Assembly: GCF_024138125.1 (NCBI RefSeq)
Contig: NZ_CP099993.1
Span: 434,001 to 498,000, forward strand
Direction: 5' to 3'
DNA: 64,000 nt
Source: Halorussus salilacus
Lineage (GTDB): Archaea > Halobacteriota > Halobacteria > Halobacteriales > Haladaptataceae
The notes beneath the pieces were generated by a model. It saw nothing but the letters and a program-made list of their open reading frames with translations, made no database searches and was not told the DNA's origin. Shown here piece after piece: positions 1-8,055 of the stretch (positions are counted from its first letter, which is position 1; each line of letters opens with the position of its first letter). Both the position numbers and the translations under genes were made by a program.

Positions 1-954
1 CCGGAGCCCCTTCGGGTCCTCGCGCCACTCGACGGCGTTCTCGTAGCCGCGGTAGTCGCTCGCCACCACGTCGGGGCGGGCGGCGAGGACGTGGGCGTAG
101 AACTCCCGCCACGCGAGCTGGCGCTGGTACTCGCCGACGGAGGCGGCCTCGCTCCCCTCCTCGTCGGGGCTCCCGTCGGCCCGGGCCATCGCGTCCTCGG
201 TCGCCCGCCAGACCTCCCGGATTCCGACGGTCCCGTACTTGAGGTGGACCGACAGCCGCGAGGTCCCCTCTCGCGCGGGGTAGTCGCGGTCCTCGGCGTA
301 CCGGAAGACCGCGTCCCCGCAGAACGCCCGGAGTCGGTCGCGGGCCGACTCGGTGCCGACCGCCGGAACCTCGGCCTCGGGCGCGTCGAATCCGAGGTCG
401 TCGAGCGTCGGGAGGTCCCCGGCGTCGGAGTCGCCCGCGGCCGGGTCCGTGACGGACCCGGCCGCGGGCGCGTCGAGGGGGTCGTCCTTCTCGCGGTCGC
501 GCCACTTCTTCCAGAAGTACGAGAACACCGAGTAGTGCTCGCCCGCGTTCGTCCGGATGGAGCCGGGTTCGTGGAGGAGTTCGTCGTGATAGACCGCCCG
601 CGAGACCCCGGCGTCGTCGAGCGCGAGGCGAACTTCGGCGTCCCGGTCGCGCGCCAGCCCCGAGTAGTCGCGGTTCCACGAGACCGCCTCCGCGCCGTAT
701 TCGTCGGCGACCCGGGGGAGTTCCTCACGGGGGTCGCCCCGGACGACCAGCAGGTCGCCGCCCAGTTCGCGGTAGTTCGCGCGGAGCGATTCGAGCGCGT
801 CGAGCAGGGCGGCCGCGCGGGGCGGCGACGCGTGGTCGAGAATCCCGGGGTCGAGGACGAAGACCGGCAGGACCGAGTCGGCCTCCCGGGCGGTCTCCGC
901 GAGACCGCGGTTGTCGGCGGCCCGGAGGTCCCGGCGGTGCCAGTGAAGATGCAT
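1..954 (-). CDS. phr: Deoxyribodipyrimidine photolyase, N-terminal part (cut by left window edge)
   Basis: Flavoprotein that repairs UV-induced pyrimidine dimers with light energy. The first 318 residues are present and the C-terminal part lies outside the window. The protein opens with MHLHWHRRDLR, typical of the N-terminal alpha/beta antenna domain (about residues 1-165). An acidic linker follows. The beginning of the FAD-binding helical domain is then visible (LSVHLKYG at 234-241, QLAWREFY at 279-286). The ATG at 954 is the only start that gives the family's usual beginning. It is divergent from the membrane-protein gene at 1068. Photolyase versus cryptochrome cannot be fully separated without the C-terminus, but the haloarchaeal CPD photolyase is the best match. 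Confidence 0.9.
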   Translation of the reverse strand, partial: MHLHWHRRDLRAADNRGLAETAREADSVLPVFVLDPGILDHASPPRAAALLDALESLRANYRELGGDLLVVRGDPREELPRVADEYGAEAVSWNRDYSGLARDRDAEVRLALDDAGVSRAVYHDELLHEPGSIRTNAGEHYSVFSYFWKKWRDREKDDPLDAPAAGSVTDPAAGDSDAGDLPTLDDLGFDAPEAEVPAVGTESARDRLRAFCGDAVFRYAEDRDYPAREGTSRLSVHLKYGTVGIREVWRATEDAMARADGSPDEEGSEAASVGEYQRQLAWREFYAHVLAARPDVVASDYRGYENAVEWREDPKGLR

Positions 955-1067
955 GCGTGGAACGTCGGACCGCCGGATTGTCAAACGCGGTGGTCCGAAC
1001 GCGGTTCCCACGGGAATGATGGGAATCCGGTAATTTTAACGCGGGGGACTGTCTCGAATCGTGTCGT

Positions 1068-1484
1068 ATGACACGAGTTCTCAAAACGTCCGGGTTCCTC
1101 GGACTCGCGGCGATGATGGTCGTCGGACTGTACCAGAACGTGTTGCTGGCGTCGGGGCAGGCCGCCCCCGCCTGGATGATCGGCGGGCACGCCCACCTCG
1201 GCGTGCTGTCCATCCTCGCGATAGTGATGGGATTCGCGGTGGACGCGCTCGGCGTCGTCGGCCGGATTCGGTCGGCGGTCACGGGCCTCTACGTCGTCGG
1301 CCAGTGGTTCCTCCCGCTGACGGTGTGGCTCGCGGGCGGGTTCGGCCTCGGATTCCTCCACCCGACCGCGTTCGTCTGGGGCCTGTGTCTCATCGTCGCG
1401 ATGCTCCTGATGGCGTACCGAACCGCCACCGCGAGCGCCGACGCGGGCGGGCAGGCGCGAGCGAGCGCGCTGGCCGACGACTGA
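1068..1484 (+). CDS. Four-TM membrane protein of unknown function
   Basis: 138 residues with four predicted membrane segments (about 7-25, 38-60, 72-95, 100-122) and a hydrophilic tail. The start is supported by a TATA-like stretch (taattttaac, 1031-1040), which fits a leaderless transcript beginning at the ATG. A GGHAHLG motif lies at the start of the second membrane segment. A conserved His in a four-helix membrane protein recalls haem-binding families such as styrene-oxide isomerase, but this resemblance is only by eye and no function is assigned. It is convergent with the transporter gene ending at 1518. Confidence 0.75.
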   Translation: MTRVLKTSGFLGLAAMMVVGLYQNVLLASGQAAPAWMIGGHAHLGVLSILAIVMGFAVDALGVVGRIRSAVTGLYVVGQWFLPLTVWLAGGFGLGFLHPTAFVWGLCLIVAMLLMAYRTATASADAGGQARASALADD

Positions 1485-1517
1485 CTCGTCCGGATTCGGT
1501 CCCGGCGAGACACCGAT

Positions 1518-2609
1518 TCACGCCGCCGACCCCCCAACTCGCGAGCGTAGCGCCGAGACCGCGATGCCCGCGAAGAACGCGAACCCAACGTTCGTGAGGA
1601 GGCCGAGGACGCCGATACCCACCGTCAGGCCCACCGAGTCGGTCCGGAGGCTCGTCCGGGCCAACTGGGCCGCCACGAGGACGAGCACCACGCCGAGCGC
1701 CGCGAGGGGGAACGCGGCGACCAGTCCGGCCGCGCCGAGCGCCGCCCCGGCGTAGAGGACGCCCAGCACGACGTTCGACCCCGCGGTCCGCGCTCCGAAG
1801 GCGTACTTCCCGGCGACCCCGCCGCTCCCGTGACACATCGGGAACGCGCCGAGCGGGACCGCGACGAGGTTCATCGCGCCCATGCTGGCCGAGAGCTCGT
1901 CGGGCGAGACCTCGGCGTCGAAGAGGTCCGACAGCAGGAGCGAGGTCGCGACCGCGGCGTTGCCCACGGTCATCGCGAGCTGTGCGGCCGTCGCTGAGAG
2001 CGCATCGGCGGTCGGCGCGACCGCGACCCCGACCCAGAGGTCGGGAACCGCGAGGCCCGGTAGCCCGGTCTCGGCCCCGGCGAGGCCGACCCCGAGCGCG
2101 AGCACCGCGAGCGCGCTCGCCCGGGGGTAGCCGACAGCGGCGACCGCGACGCCGACGGCCGCGGCCCCGAGCGCGACCGCCGGGTCGGCCGCGCCGAGTT
2201 CGACCCCGGTCCGGGCGAGGACCAGCGCGACCGCCAACTGGACGCCCCGGATGACGGCGTCGTCGATGCGGTCGGCGAGCGCGCCGAGCGCGCCGACCGC
2301 CCCGAGCGCGAGCAGGACGCCTCCCGCGAGCGTCCCCGCGAGGGCGAGTTCCGCGACCGACAGCGACCCCGCGATGACCAGCGCGGCGAGCGCCTTCATC
2401 GGCTCGACCGAGACGGGGTGGCCGTACCACAGCCCCCAGACGACCTGAAAGACGCCGAACCACAGCAGGAGCAGGGGGAGCCCGAGGTCGGTGAGCGCGG
2501 CGACCGCGACCACGACCGGGAGGACCGTGACCGAGTCGCCGACCGCGCCGGTCACCTCGTCGAGAGAGAACGCCAGTCCCCGCTCCGCGCGACCGACAGA
2601 GAGGTCCAT
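1518..2609 (-). CDS. MOT1-family molybdate/sulfate transporter
   Basis: 363-residue polytopic membrane protein of the plant/bacterial MOT1 (sulfate-transporter-like) family, expected to import molybdate and possibly sulfate. Both family signatures are visible: a Pro-containing motif SVEPMKALAALVIAG at 67-81, and CHGSGGVAGKYAFGARTAG at about 259-277. About ten hydrophobic segments fill the rest. The frame is open further upstream, but that part is Arg/Ser/Thr-rich and unlike a protein. The ATG at 2609 lies just behind a TATA-like element around 2635-2645, so it is preferred. It is divergent from the SDR gene. Molybdate as substrate is inferred from the family, not from sequence detail. Confidence 0.85.
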   Translation of the reverse strand: MDLSVGRAERGLAFSLDEVTGAVGDSVTVLPVVVAVAALTDLGLPLLLLWFGVFQVVWGLWYGHPVSVEPMKALAALVIAGSLSVAELALAGTLAGGVLLALGAVGALGALADRIDDAVIRGVQLAVALVLARTGVELGAADPAVALGAAAVGVAVAAVGYPRASALAVLALGVGLAGAETGLPGLAVPDLWVGVAVAPTADALSATAAQLAMTVGNAAVATSLLLSDLFDAEVSPDELSASMGAMNLVAVPLGAFPMCHGSGGVAGKYAFGARTAGSNVVLGVLYAGAALGAAGLVAAFPLAALGVVLVLVAAQLARTSLRTDSVGLTVGIGVLGLLTNVGFAFFAGIAVSALRSRVGGSAA

Positions 2610-2775
2610 GTCGCGCAGGAGGAACGTAATCGGTATAGATTTAACGAGAAACCGAATTCCGGTAAATAGCGGAGAAATGTAACTGATTTCGGTTCCACGA
2701 TGTCGCGGGAAACCCCGTGGAACCCACCCGCGGTTTCCCACCAGTTTTGTAGCTCGGGGTCGTCGTCGGCCCACG

Positions 2776-3561
2776 ATGACGAATCCGACCCACGACCGGT
2801 TCTCGGTCGCCGACCGGACCGCAATCGTCACGGGCGCGAGCTCGGGCATCGGGCGGGCCATCGCCGAGGAGTTCGCGGCCGACGGCGCGAACGTGGTGGT
2901 CTGCTCGCGCGAGCAGGGGAACGTCGACCCCGTCGCGGAGGGAATCCGCGAGGGCGTCGCCGACGGCGACGCCCTCGCGGTGGAGTGCGACGTGACCGAC
3001 CGCGACGCCGTCTCGGCGCTCGTCGACGCGACGGTCGAGGAGTTCGGCGGCCTCGACGTGCTGGTCAACAATGCGGGCGCGAGCTTCGTGGCGAACTTCG
3101 ATGACATCAGCCCGAACGGCTGGGCGAAGATTCTCGACATCAACCTCACCGGGACCTACAACTGCACGCAGGTCGCGGGCGAGCACCTCAAGGACGGCGG
3201 CGGGAGCGTCGTCAACCTCGCGAGCGTGGCGGGCCAGCAGGGCGCGCCCTACATGAGCCACTACGGCGCGGCCAAGGCCGCGGTCGTCAACCTCACCCGG
3301 TCGCTGGCCTTTGAATGGGCCAGCGACGGCGTCCGGGTCAACTGCATCGCGCCGGGGTTCGTCGCCACCCCCGGACTGGAGAGCCAGATGGGAATCTCGG
3401 CCGACGACGTGGCGCGCGAGGAGGTAGAGCGCCGGGTCGGCGTCAGCGAGGAGATCGCCGACGTGGCCCGGTTCCTCGCGAGTCCGGCCTCGTCGTTCGT
3501 CGTGGGTGAGACCGTGACCGCGGCGGGCGTCCCGGACGTGCTGGAGTCGCCCGAGGTGTGA
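2776..3561 (+). CDS. SDR-family NAD(P)-dependent oxidoreductase
   Basis: 261-residue Rossmann-fold dehydrogenase of the classical short-chain family. The cofactor motif TGASSGIG is at 19-26, NNAG at 99-102 and the catalytic tetrad is N124, S151, Y164 and K168. Length and motif spacing are those of classical SDRs. The C-terminal part lacks the usual DGG ending and instead has an AAGVPDVLESPEV tail, so the substrate is unclear. A TATA-like AGTTTTGTAG (2743-2752) lies 24-33 bp before the ATG. It could act on a 3-oxoacyl or sugar-alcohol substrate, and the neighbours give no decisive clue. Confidence 0.9.
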   Translation: MTNPTHDRFSVADRTAIVTGASSGIGRAIAEEFAADGANVVVCSREQGNVDPVAEGIREGVADGDALAVECDVTDRDAVSALVDATVEEFGGLDVLVNNAGASFVANFDDISPNGWAKILDINLTGTYNCTQVAGEHLKDGGGSVVNLASVAGQQGAPYMSHYGAAKAAVVNLTRSLAFEWASDGVRVNCIAPGFVATPGLESQMGISADDVAREEVERRVGVSEEIADVARFLASPASSFVVGETVTAAGVPDVLESPEV

Positions 3562-3708
3562 TCAGAGGTCCCGCGGTCGCCCGGGTGGCCGACCCGCGGA
3601 GCCTACCCCCGGCGAGCACCCGGGTTCCCAACGCCACACCGAATCAACTCCGTTCCCCATCCGCGCGGTTGGCGGGGAACTATGGTGGCGGCCTCCGTGG
3701 TCCCGGCC

Positions 3709-4713
3709 ATGACCGACCGAACCGTTCACCTGCCCGTCTCGGCACAGCCGACCGTTGCGGACATCGTCGGCTTCGCACAGCGCGCCGAAGACCGGGGCTA
3801 CCGGCGCGCGTGGCTCCCCGAGACGTGGGGTCGCGACGCCGCGACCGTCCTCTCGGCCGTCGCCGAGCGCACCGACGACATCGGCATCGGGCCGTCGATA
3901 CTCAACGTCTACTCCCGGTCTCCGGCGCTCGTGGGCCAGACCGCCGCGACCCTCCAGGAGCTCTCGGAGGGCCGCCTCCGAATCGCGCTCGGTCCCTCGG
4001 GTCCCGCGGTGATTCAGGGCTGGCACGGCGCGGAGTTCGAACGACCCCTCCGGCGGACCCGCGAGTACATCGACGTGGTCCGGGCGGTCCTCTCGGGCGA
4101 GACGGTCGACTACGACGGCGACATCTTCACCCTCGGCGGATTCCGCCTGCGATGCGACCCGCCCGAGACCCCCGTGCCAATCGACGCCGCCGGGATGGGA
4201 CCGAAGTCGGTCGAACTCGCCGGGCGGTTCGCCGACGGGTGGCACGCGCTGATGCTCACGCCCGAGGGAATCCGGGACCGACTGGACGACCTCCGGCGCG
4301 GCGCGGAACTCGGCGGTCGGGACCCCGACGACGTGCGGGTCACCCTCTCGCTGACCTGCGCAGTCTCGGAGGACGGCGAGCGCGCTCGCGAACTCGCACG
4401 CCAACACCTCTCGTTTTACGTCGGCGCGATGGGCACCTTCTACCGGGACGCGCTGGCCCGGCAGGGCTACGAGGAGACCGCCCACGAGATCGCGGCGGCG
4501 TGGGGCAACGGCGACCAAGCGGCCGCGCTGGCGGCGGTCGGCGACGACCTGCTCGACGACCTCGGCGCGGTCGGCACGCCCGAGGCGGCCCGCGAGCGGC
4601 TCGCGGCGTTCGAGCGAATCGAGGGCGTCGACCGGGTCGCGGTGTCGTTCCCGCGCGGGGCGGAGCGCGGCGAGGTCGAGGCGACCATCGACGCGCTCGC
4701 GCCCGACGCCTGA
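3709..4713 (+). CDS. Coenzyme F420-dependent LLM-class oxidoreductase
   Basis: 334-residue luciferase-like TIM-barrel enzyme that transfers hydride between F420 and an unidentified substrate. The family pattern is clear: LPETWGRDAATVLSAVAE near residue 40, IGPSILNVYSRSPA near 65, and the DAAGMGPKSVELAGRFADGW segment typical of LLM enzymes around 155-175. An in-frame ATG also exists at 3682, nine codons upstream. The internal ATG at 3709 (MTDRTVHLPV) matches the usual family beginning and is chosen. It is followed after 53 bp by a small DUF1508-type gene. Closest in character to the haloarchaeal subgroup of F420 oxidoreductases. Confidence 0.88.
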   Translation: MTDRTVHLPVSAQPTVADIVGFAQRAEDRGYRRAWLPETWGRDAATVLSAVAERTDDIGIGPSILNVYSRSPALVGQTAATLQELSEGRLRIALGPSGPAVIQGWHGAEFERPLRRTREYIDVVRAVLSGETVDYDGDIFTLGGFRLRCDPPETPVPIDAAGMGPKSVELAGRFADGWHALMLTPEGIRDRLDDLRRGAELGGRDPDDVRVTLSLTCAVSEDGERARELARQHLSFYVGAMGTFYRDALARQGYEETAHEIAAAWGNGDQAAALAAVGDDLLDDLGAVGTPEAARERLAAFERIEGVDRVAVSFPRGAERGEVEATIDALAPDA

Positions 4714-4766
4714 CCCGGCGAGGATTTTTGTCCCCCCGCTGAGCACCAACGCGTGGAGGACCAACC

Positions 4767-4952
4767 GTGAGCAAAGCGACCTTCGAACTGTACGAGGACA
4801 GGAGCGACGAGTGGCGGTGGCGACTCGTCCACGACAACGGCAACGTCATCGCCGACTCGGGCGAGGGGTACGCCTCGAAGCAGAAGGCCCGGCAGGGCAT
4901 CGAGAGCGTCAAGTCGAACGCCCCGGAGGCGGCGGTCGAGGCGCTGGAGTGA
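4767..4952 (+). CDS. Small YegP/DUF1508-type protein (HVO_2922-like)
   Basis: 61-residue single-domain protein with the DUF1508 pattern: an aromatic-rich strand (WRWRLVHDNGNVIADSGEGY) followed by a helix with repeated Lys (SKQKARQGIESVKSNA). The family forms small dimeric alpha/beta domains of unknown biochemical role and is widespread in haloarchaea. The start codon is GTG, with a purine-rich GGAGGA at 4755-4760 placed correctly as a ribosome-binding site. It ends one base before the stop of the convergent transporter gene. Confidence 0.85.
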   Translation: MSKATFELYEDRSDEWRWRLVHDNGNVIADSGEGYASKQKARQGIESVKSNAPEAAVEALE

Positions 4953-4953
4953 C

Positions 4954-5973
4954 TTACTCCACGTCGCGGTAGTAGACGTTTCCGCGGACCATCACCGTAC
5001 CGCCGCCCGACGAATACGAGTCGGGTGTCGGCCGGTCGGGGGTCGGGGTCGCCGCGCGCCGGAGGGCGTCCCACTTGACCGCGAGGAAGCCCGCGAGGAT
5101 GACCAGAAAGCCCGCGACGGTGGTCCCCTCGACGGTGCCACCGAGCGCGGCCCACTCGCCGAGCGCGGCGAACATCGGCACGGCGTAGTTGACCAGCGAC
5201 ACCTCGTTGGGTCCGACCCGCCGCATCAGGGTGAAGTACGCGAGCAGGCCGCCGACGCTCGCGGCCACCGCGAGGTAGACCAGCGCCGCGACGGTCGCGG
5301 GCGTCACGGCCGACAGCGACGCCGACTCGCCGACCGGACCGGCCGCGAGCGCGTGGAGCGCGAGCGCGCCCACGACCATCATCCACGCCTGCATCGGGAC
5401 CAGCGGGAGGTCGGCGTCCCAGCGCTCGGTCAGCACCGACCCGAGCGCGAAACTCGCGGCCGACAGCAGGAGGAGGACGACCCCCATCGCGTTCGCGCCG
5501 CCGCCACCGGGGTCGGGCCGCGCGACGACAGCGACCCCCAGCAGGCCCAAGACGATGCCGACCGCGCCGGTCCGGTCGAGGCGCTCGTCGGGCAGGAGGA
5601 CCAGCGCGAACAGGGGCATCAGCACGGGGGTCGTGCTCATCACCACGGAGGCGATGCTCCCCGAGACGTACCCCTGTCCGACGAACAGCAGAGCGAAGTG
5701 GAGGCCGACGACGAGGAGGCCGCCGACGCCGACCAGTCGCCACTCCCGGAACCCACGGGGCCGCCAGCGGTCGCCGCGCCGGAGCGCGGCGACCGCGGCG
5801 TACGCCAGCAGGAGCGCCCCCGCGAGGTCGTACCGGAGCGCCGCGAACGTCACGGGCGGGAGCGCGCGCAGACCAACGTCTATCGCGGGGTACGCGGTCC
5901 CCCACACCGCGGCGAGCGCGAGGAACAGCAGACCGTCTCGGTACTCGGAGAAGTCTTTCAAATCCAAGATCAT
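4954..5973 (-). CDS. EamA/DMT-family transporter
   Basis: 339-residue drug/metabolite-transporter protein with two EamA repeats and ten predicted membrane helices. The first repeat opens with LFLALAAVWGTAYPAIDVGL near residue 15, a hallmark of the family. Such proteins usually export amino acids or other metabolites, but the substrate cannot be read from sequence. The ATG at 5973 begins MILDLKDFSEYRDG. The frame is open upstream but switches to Arg/Pro-rich sequence that is not protein-like. The hydrophilic tail (about 310-339) is Ser/Thr-rich and probably cytoplasmic. Confidence 0.88.
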   Translation of the reverse strand: MILDLKDFSEYRDGLLFLALAAVWGTAYPAIDVGLRALPPVTFAALRYDLAGALLLAYAAVAALRRGDRWRPRGFREWRLVGVGGLLVVGLHFALLFVGQGYVSGSIASVVMSTTPVLMPLFALVLLPDERLDRTGAVGIVLGLLGVAVVARPDPGGGGANAMGVVLLLLSAASFALGSVLTERWDADLPLVPMQAWMMVVGALALHALAAGPVGESASLSAVTPATVAALVYLAVAASVGGLLAYFTLMRRVGPNEVSLVNYAVPMFAALGEWAALGGTVEGTTVAGFLVILAGFLAVKWDALRRAATPTPDRPTPDSYSSGGGTVMVRGNVYYRDVE

Positions 5974-6053
5974 CGATTTAGTTCGGATAAAAATCCCTAA
6001 TATCTCGATATTCTTGAACCTGTCTATAACACAACTGGCGTGCGACGGACTGT

Positions 6054-6740
6054 CTAGCGAGGGAATCCGCTCACGTCCAACTCCGCGCGCCGCCCGTCGA
6101 GCACCGCGAACGCCTCGCCGCGTCGGACCTCCAGCCACCGGAGGAGTCGCTCGGCCCACCGGAGCTTGCGGGCCTTCTCGGGGGTCACGTCCGGGTCGTC
6201 GAAGTCCCACCCGACGAAGACGAGTTCGGCCGCGCCGAGGTGGTCGGCGAGGAACGCCGCCCGGTCGCCGTCGGTGAAGCCCCCGAAGTTCCGGACGTGG
6301 GCGACCGGTTCGGACTGCGTGGTCGCGAGCACCCACTCGGCGTCGAACCGCGGGACCCACTCGCGGACCGCGGGGACGTTGTCGCCGTGGGCGTGGGCCG
6401 CGACCGGGGTCCCCTCGTCGGTCAGGTCGCGGGCGGTCTCGGGGTTCTTGTCGAGGTCGGTCACCATGCAGTCGACCGCGATACCCGCCTCGCGGAGGGT
6501 ATCGGCCGCGGTCGAGGCCGCGAACACCGCGTCGGCTCTCCGGGCGCGGTCGAGGTCGTCGGCGAGCGACGGTCCCGCCCCCGCAATCGCGACCCGCTTC
6601 CCGGCGGCGTCGAGTCGATTGCAGTCGAACGGCCGAGTGAGGTCGGCGAGGGCGTCTCTGGCCGCCTCGTCGCCCGACTCGTCGTACCCGAAGTCGTCCA
6701 GTATCTCCCGATAGACGGGGCTCCACGTCTCGTAGTTCAT
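6054..6740 (-). CDS. mptE: 6-hydroxymethylpterin diphosphokinase, MptE-like
   Basis: 228-residue DUF115 protein. In archaea this family supplies 6-hydroxymethyl-7,8-dihydropterin pyrophosphokinase activity for tetrahydrofolate or tetrahydromethanopterin synthesis. The nucleotide-binding GAGPSL motif is at 54-59, and DCMVTDLDKNPE (about 88-99) and GWDFDD motifs follow, as in the family. The ATG at 6740 (MNYETWSPVY) is chosen over one 12 codons upstream because it gives the family's usual beginning. It lies about 106 bp downstream of folP on the same strand. Together they provide the two consecutive steps that activate the pterin and join it to the aminobenzoyl unit. Confidence 0.88.
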   Translation of the reverse strand: MNYETWSPVYREILDDFGYDESGDEAARDALADLTRPFDCNRLDAAGKRVAIAGAGPSLADDLDRARRADAVFAASTAADTLREAGIAVDCMVTDLDKNPETARDLTDEGTPVAAHAHGDNVPAVREWVPRFDAEWVLATTQSEPVAHVRNFGGFTDGDRAAFLADHLGAAELVFVGWDFDDPDVTPEKARKLRWAERLLRWLEVRRGEAFAVLDGRRAELDVSGFPR

Positions 6741-6846
6741 GGTCAGGAATCGTCCGAGCCGGAAGTTCGCTTGCAAGTACCCCTACCCGCGAGCGCCCTT
6801 CCGGCTTCCCATCGGGAATTGTTCTCGCCTCGGTATAAGTTTTCTC

Positions 6847-7983
6847 TTAGCGTTCTCGCTCGCTGACTGCATCCAGAACCGCGTCGAGACGGGGCGAGGC
6901 GTCCGAAAACCCCGATTCGAGCCGCGCGAGTGCGGCGGGCGACCCCGCGAGCAGGCTCGCCGACTCGCCGGGCGCGAAGGCCGCCCCAGCGTCGCTCGCG
7001 GCCGACGCGAGCACTTGCCGGTCGCGTTCGTCGAGTCCGGTCAGTTCGAACGCCCGGACCGTCGCCTCCTCGGCCAGCGAGCCCTCGGCCCCGATTCGGT
7101 CGAGGTGGCGGGCCGCCTCCCGGGTCGTGGTCACGTCGAGTTCCTCGACGCCGAGTTCCTCCTCCAAGGTGCGTTCGCGGGCGAACGCCGCACCTATCTT
7201 CGCGGCGTCGGCGGTCTCGGCCACGTCGTGGGTCCGGACGACGTGCGCGCCGCGCTCGACCGCCATCGCGGTCGCCGCGAGCGAGACGGGCAGGGCCTCC
7301 TCGGTCGACCGGCCCGCGATGTCCCGGAGGAAGTTCTTGCGGTTGATGGAGACGAGGATGGGCCGACCCAGCCCCCGGAACTCCCGGAGCCTGCGGAACG
7401 TCTCGCGGTCGTCTTCGAGGGTCTTTTTCTCGGACCACCCGCCGAACGCGGGGTCCACGATGGTCTTGTCCGTCAGGCCCTCGCGCTTCAGGGCGTCGTA
7501 GATGTCGTCCGGCCGCTCTATCGCGCCGGGACGTTCGAGGTCGGGCGGACTCGCCATCTTGACCACCGCGGCGTCGTGGGCCTCACAGACCGCGGGCATC
7601 TCCGGGTCGGCGAACCCGCAGATGTCGTTGACCATGTCGAACCCCCGCGAGAGGGCTTCGTCCGCGACTTCCGCGTACCGGGTCTCGATGGAGAAGACGG
7701 CGTCGCCCGAGACGCTCTCGATGGCCGCTATCGCGGTGTCGAGCCGGTCGAGTTCCTGTTCCGCGGAGAGGACCTCGAAGCGCTTGTTCGCGGATTCGAG
7801 GCCCACGTCCACGATGTCTGCGCCCTCGTCGACGAGCTCGGAATCGACGTACTCGGCCGCCTCCCCCGGGTCGTCGTAGACGCTGGGGTCGTAGGGGGAC
7901 TCCTCGCTGACGTTCAACACCCCCATGATTCGCGGCGGGTGGTCGTCGCCGATGCCCAACCCCGCGGCGGTGACGTTCTGCAT
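6847..7983 (-). CDS. folP: Dihydropteroate synthase with C-terminal extension
   Basis: 378-residue pterin-binding TIM barrel that condenses hydroxymethylpterin diphosphate with p-aminobenzoate or a related aryl amine. The diagnostic IMGVLNVSEESPYD is at about 19-32, followed by DIVDVGLES, an NDICGF segment and a THDVAET motif near 250. Typical DHPS is about 270-280 residues, so roughly 100 C-terminal residues are additional. They are acidic and helical and could form a separate domain. A TATA element reading CTTTTTATCTC on the coding strand (8004-8014) supports a leaderless start at 7983. mptE follows downstream. Confidence 0.9.
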   Translation of the reverse strand: MQNVTAAGLGIGDDHPPRIMGVLNVSEESPYDPSVYDDPGEAAEYVDSELVDEGADIVDVGLESANKRFEVLSAEQELDRLDTAIAAIESVSGDAVFSIETRYAEVADEALSRGFDMVNDICGFADPEMPAVCEAHDAAVVKMASPPDLERPGAIERPDDIYDALKREGLTDKTIVDPAFGGWSEKKTLEDDRETFRRLREFRGLGRPILVSINRKNFLRDIAGRSTEEALPVSLAATAMAVERGAHVVRTHDVAETADAAKIGAAFARERTLEEELGVEELDVTTTREAARHLDRIGAEGSLAEEATVRAFELTGLDERDRQVLASAASDAGAAFAPGESASLLAGSPAALARLESGFSDASPRLDAVLDAVSERER

Positions 7984-8003
7984 GTGGGATAGGCGTGGAC
8001 CGA

Positions 8004-8014
8004 GAGATAAAAAG
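8004..8014 (-). promoter_or_regulatory. TATA box of folP
   Basis: On the minus strand this reads CTTTTTATCTC, centred about 26 bp before the folP ATG. That is the spacing expected of a leaderless haloarchaeal transcript. Confidence 0.55.
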
Positions 8015-8055
8015 GAAGTCGCTTCGCGTCGGTCGGCGCTCGCACCGCCTCCGCG

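Noticed and set aside
91-1071. Long open frame on the plus strand opposite the photolyase
   Set aside because: Arg/Val/Gly-rich antisense frame with no domain. The minus-strand frame is a clear photolyase.
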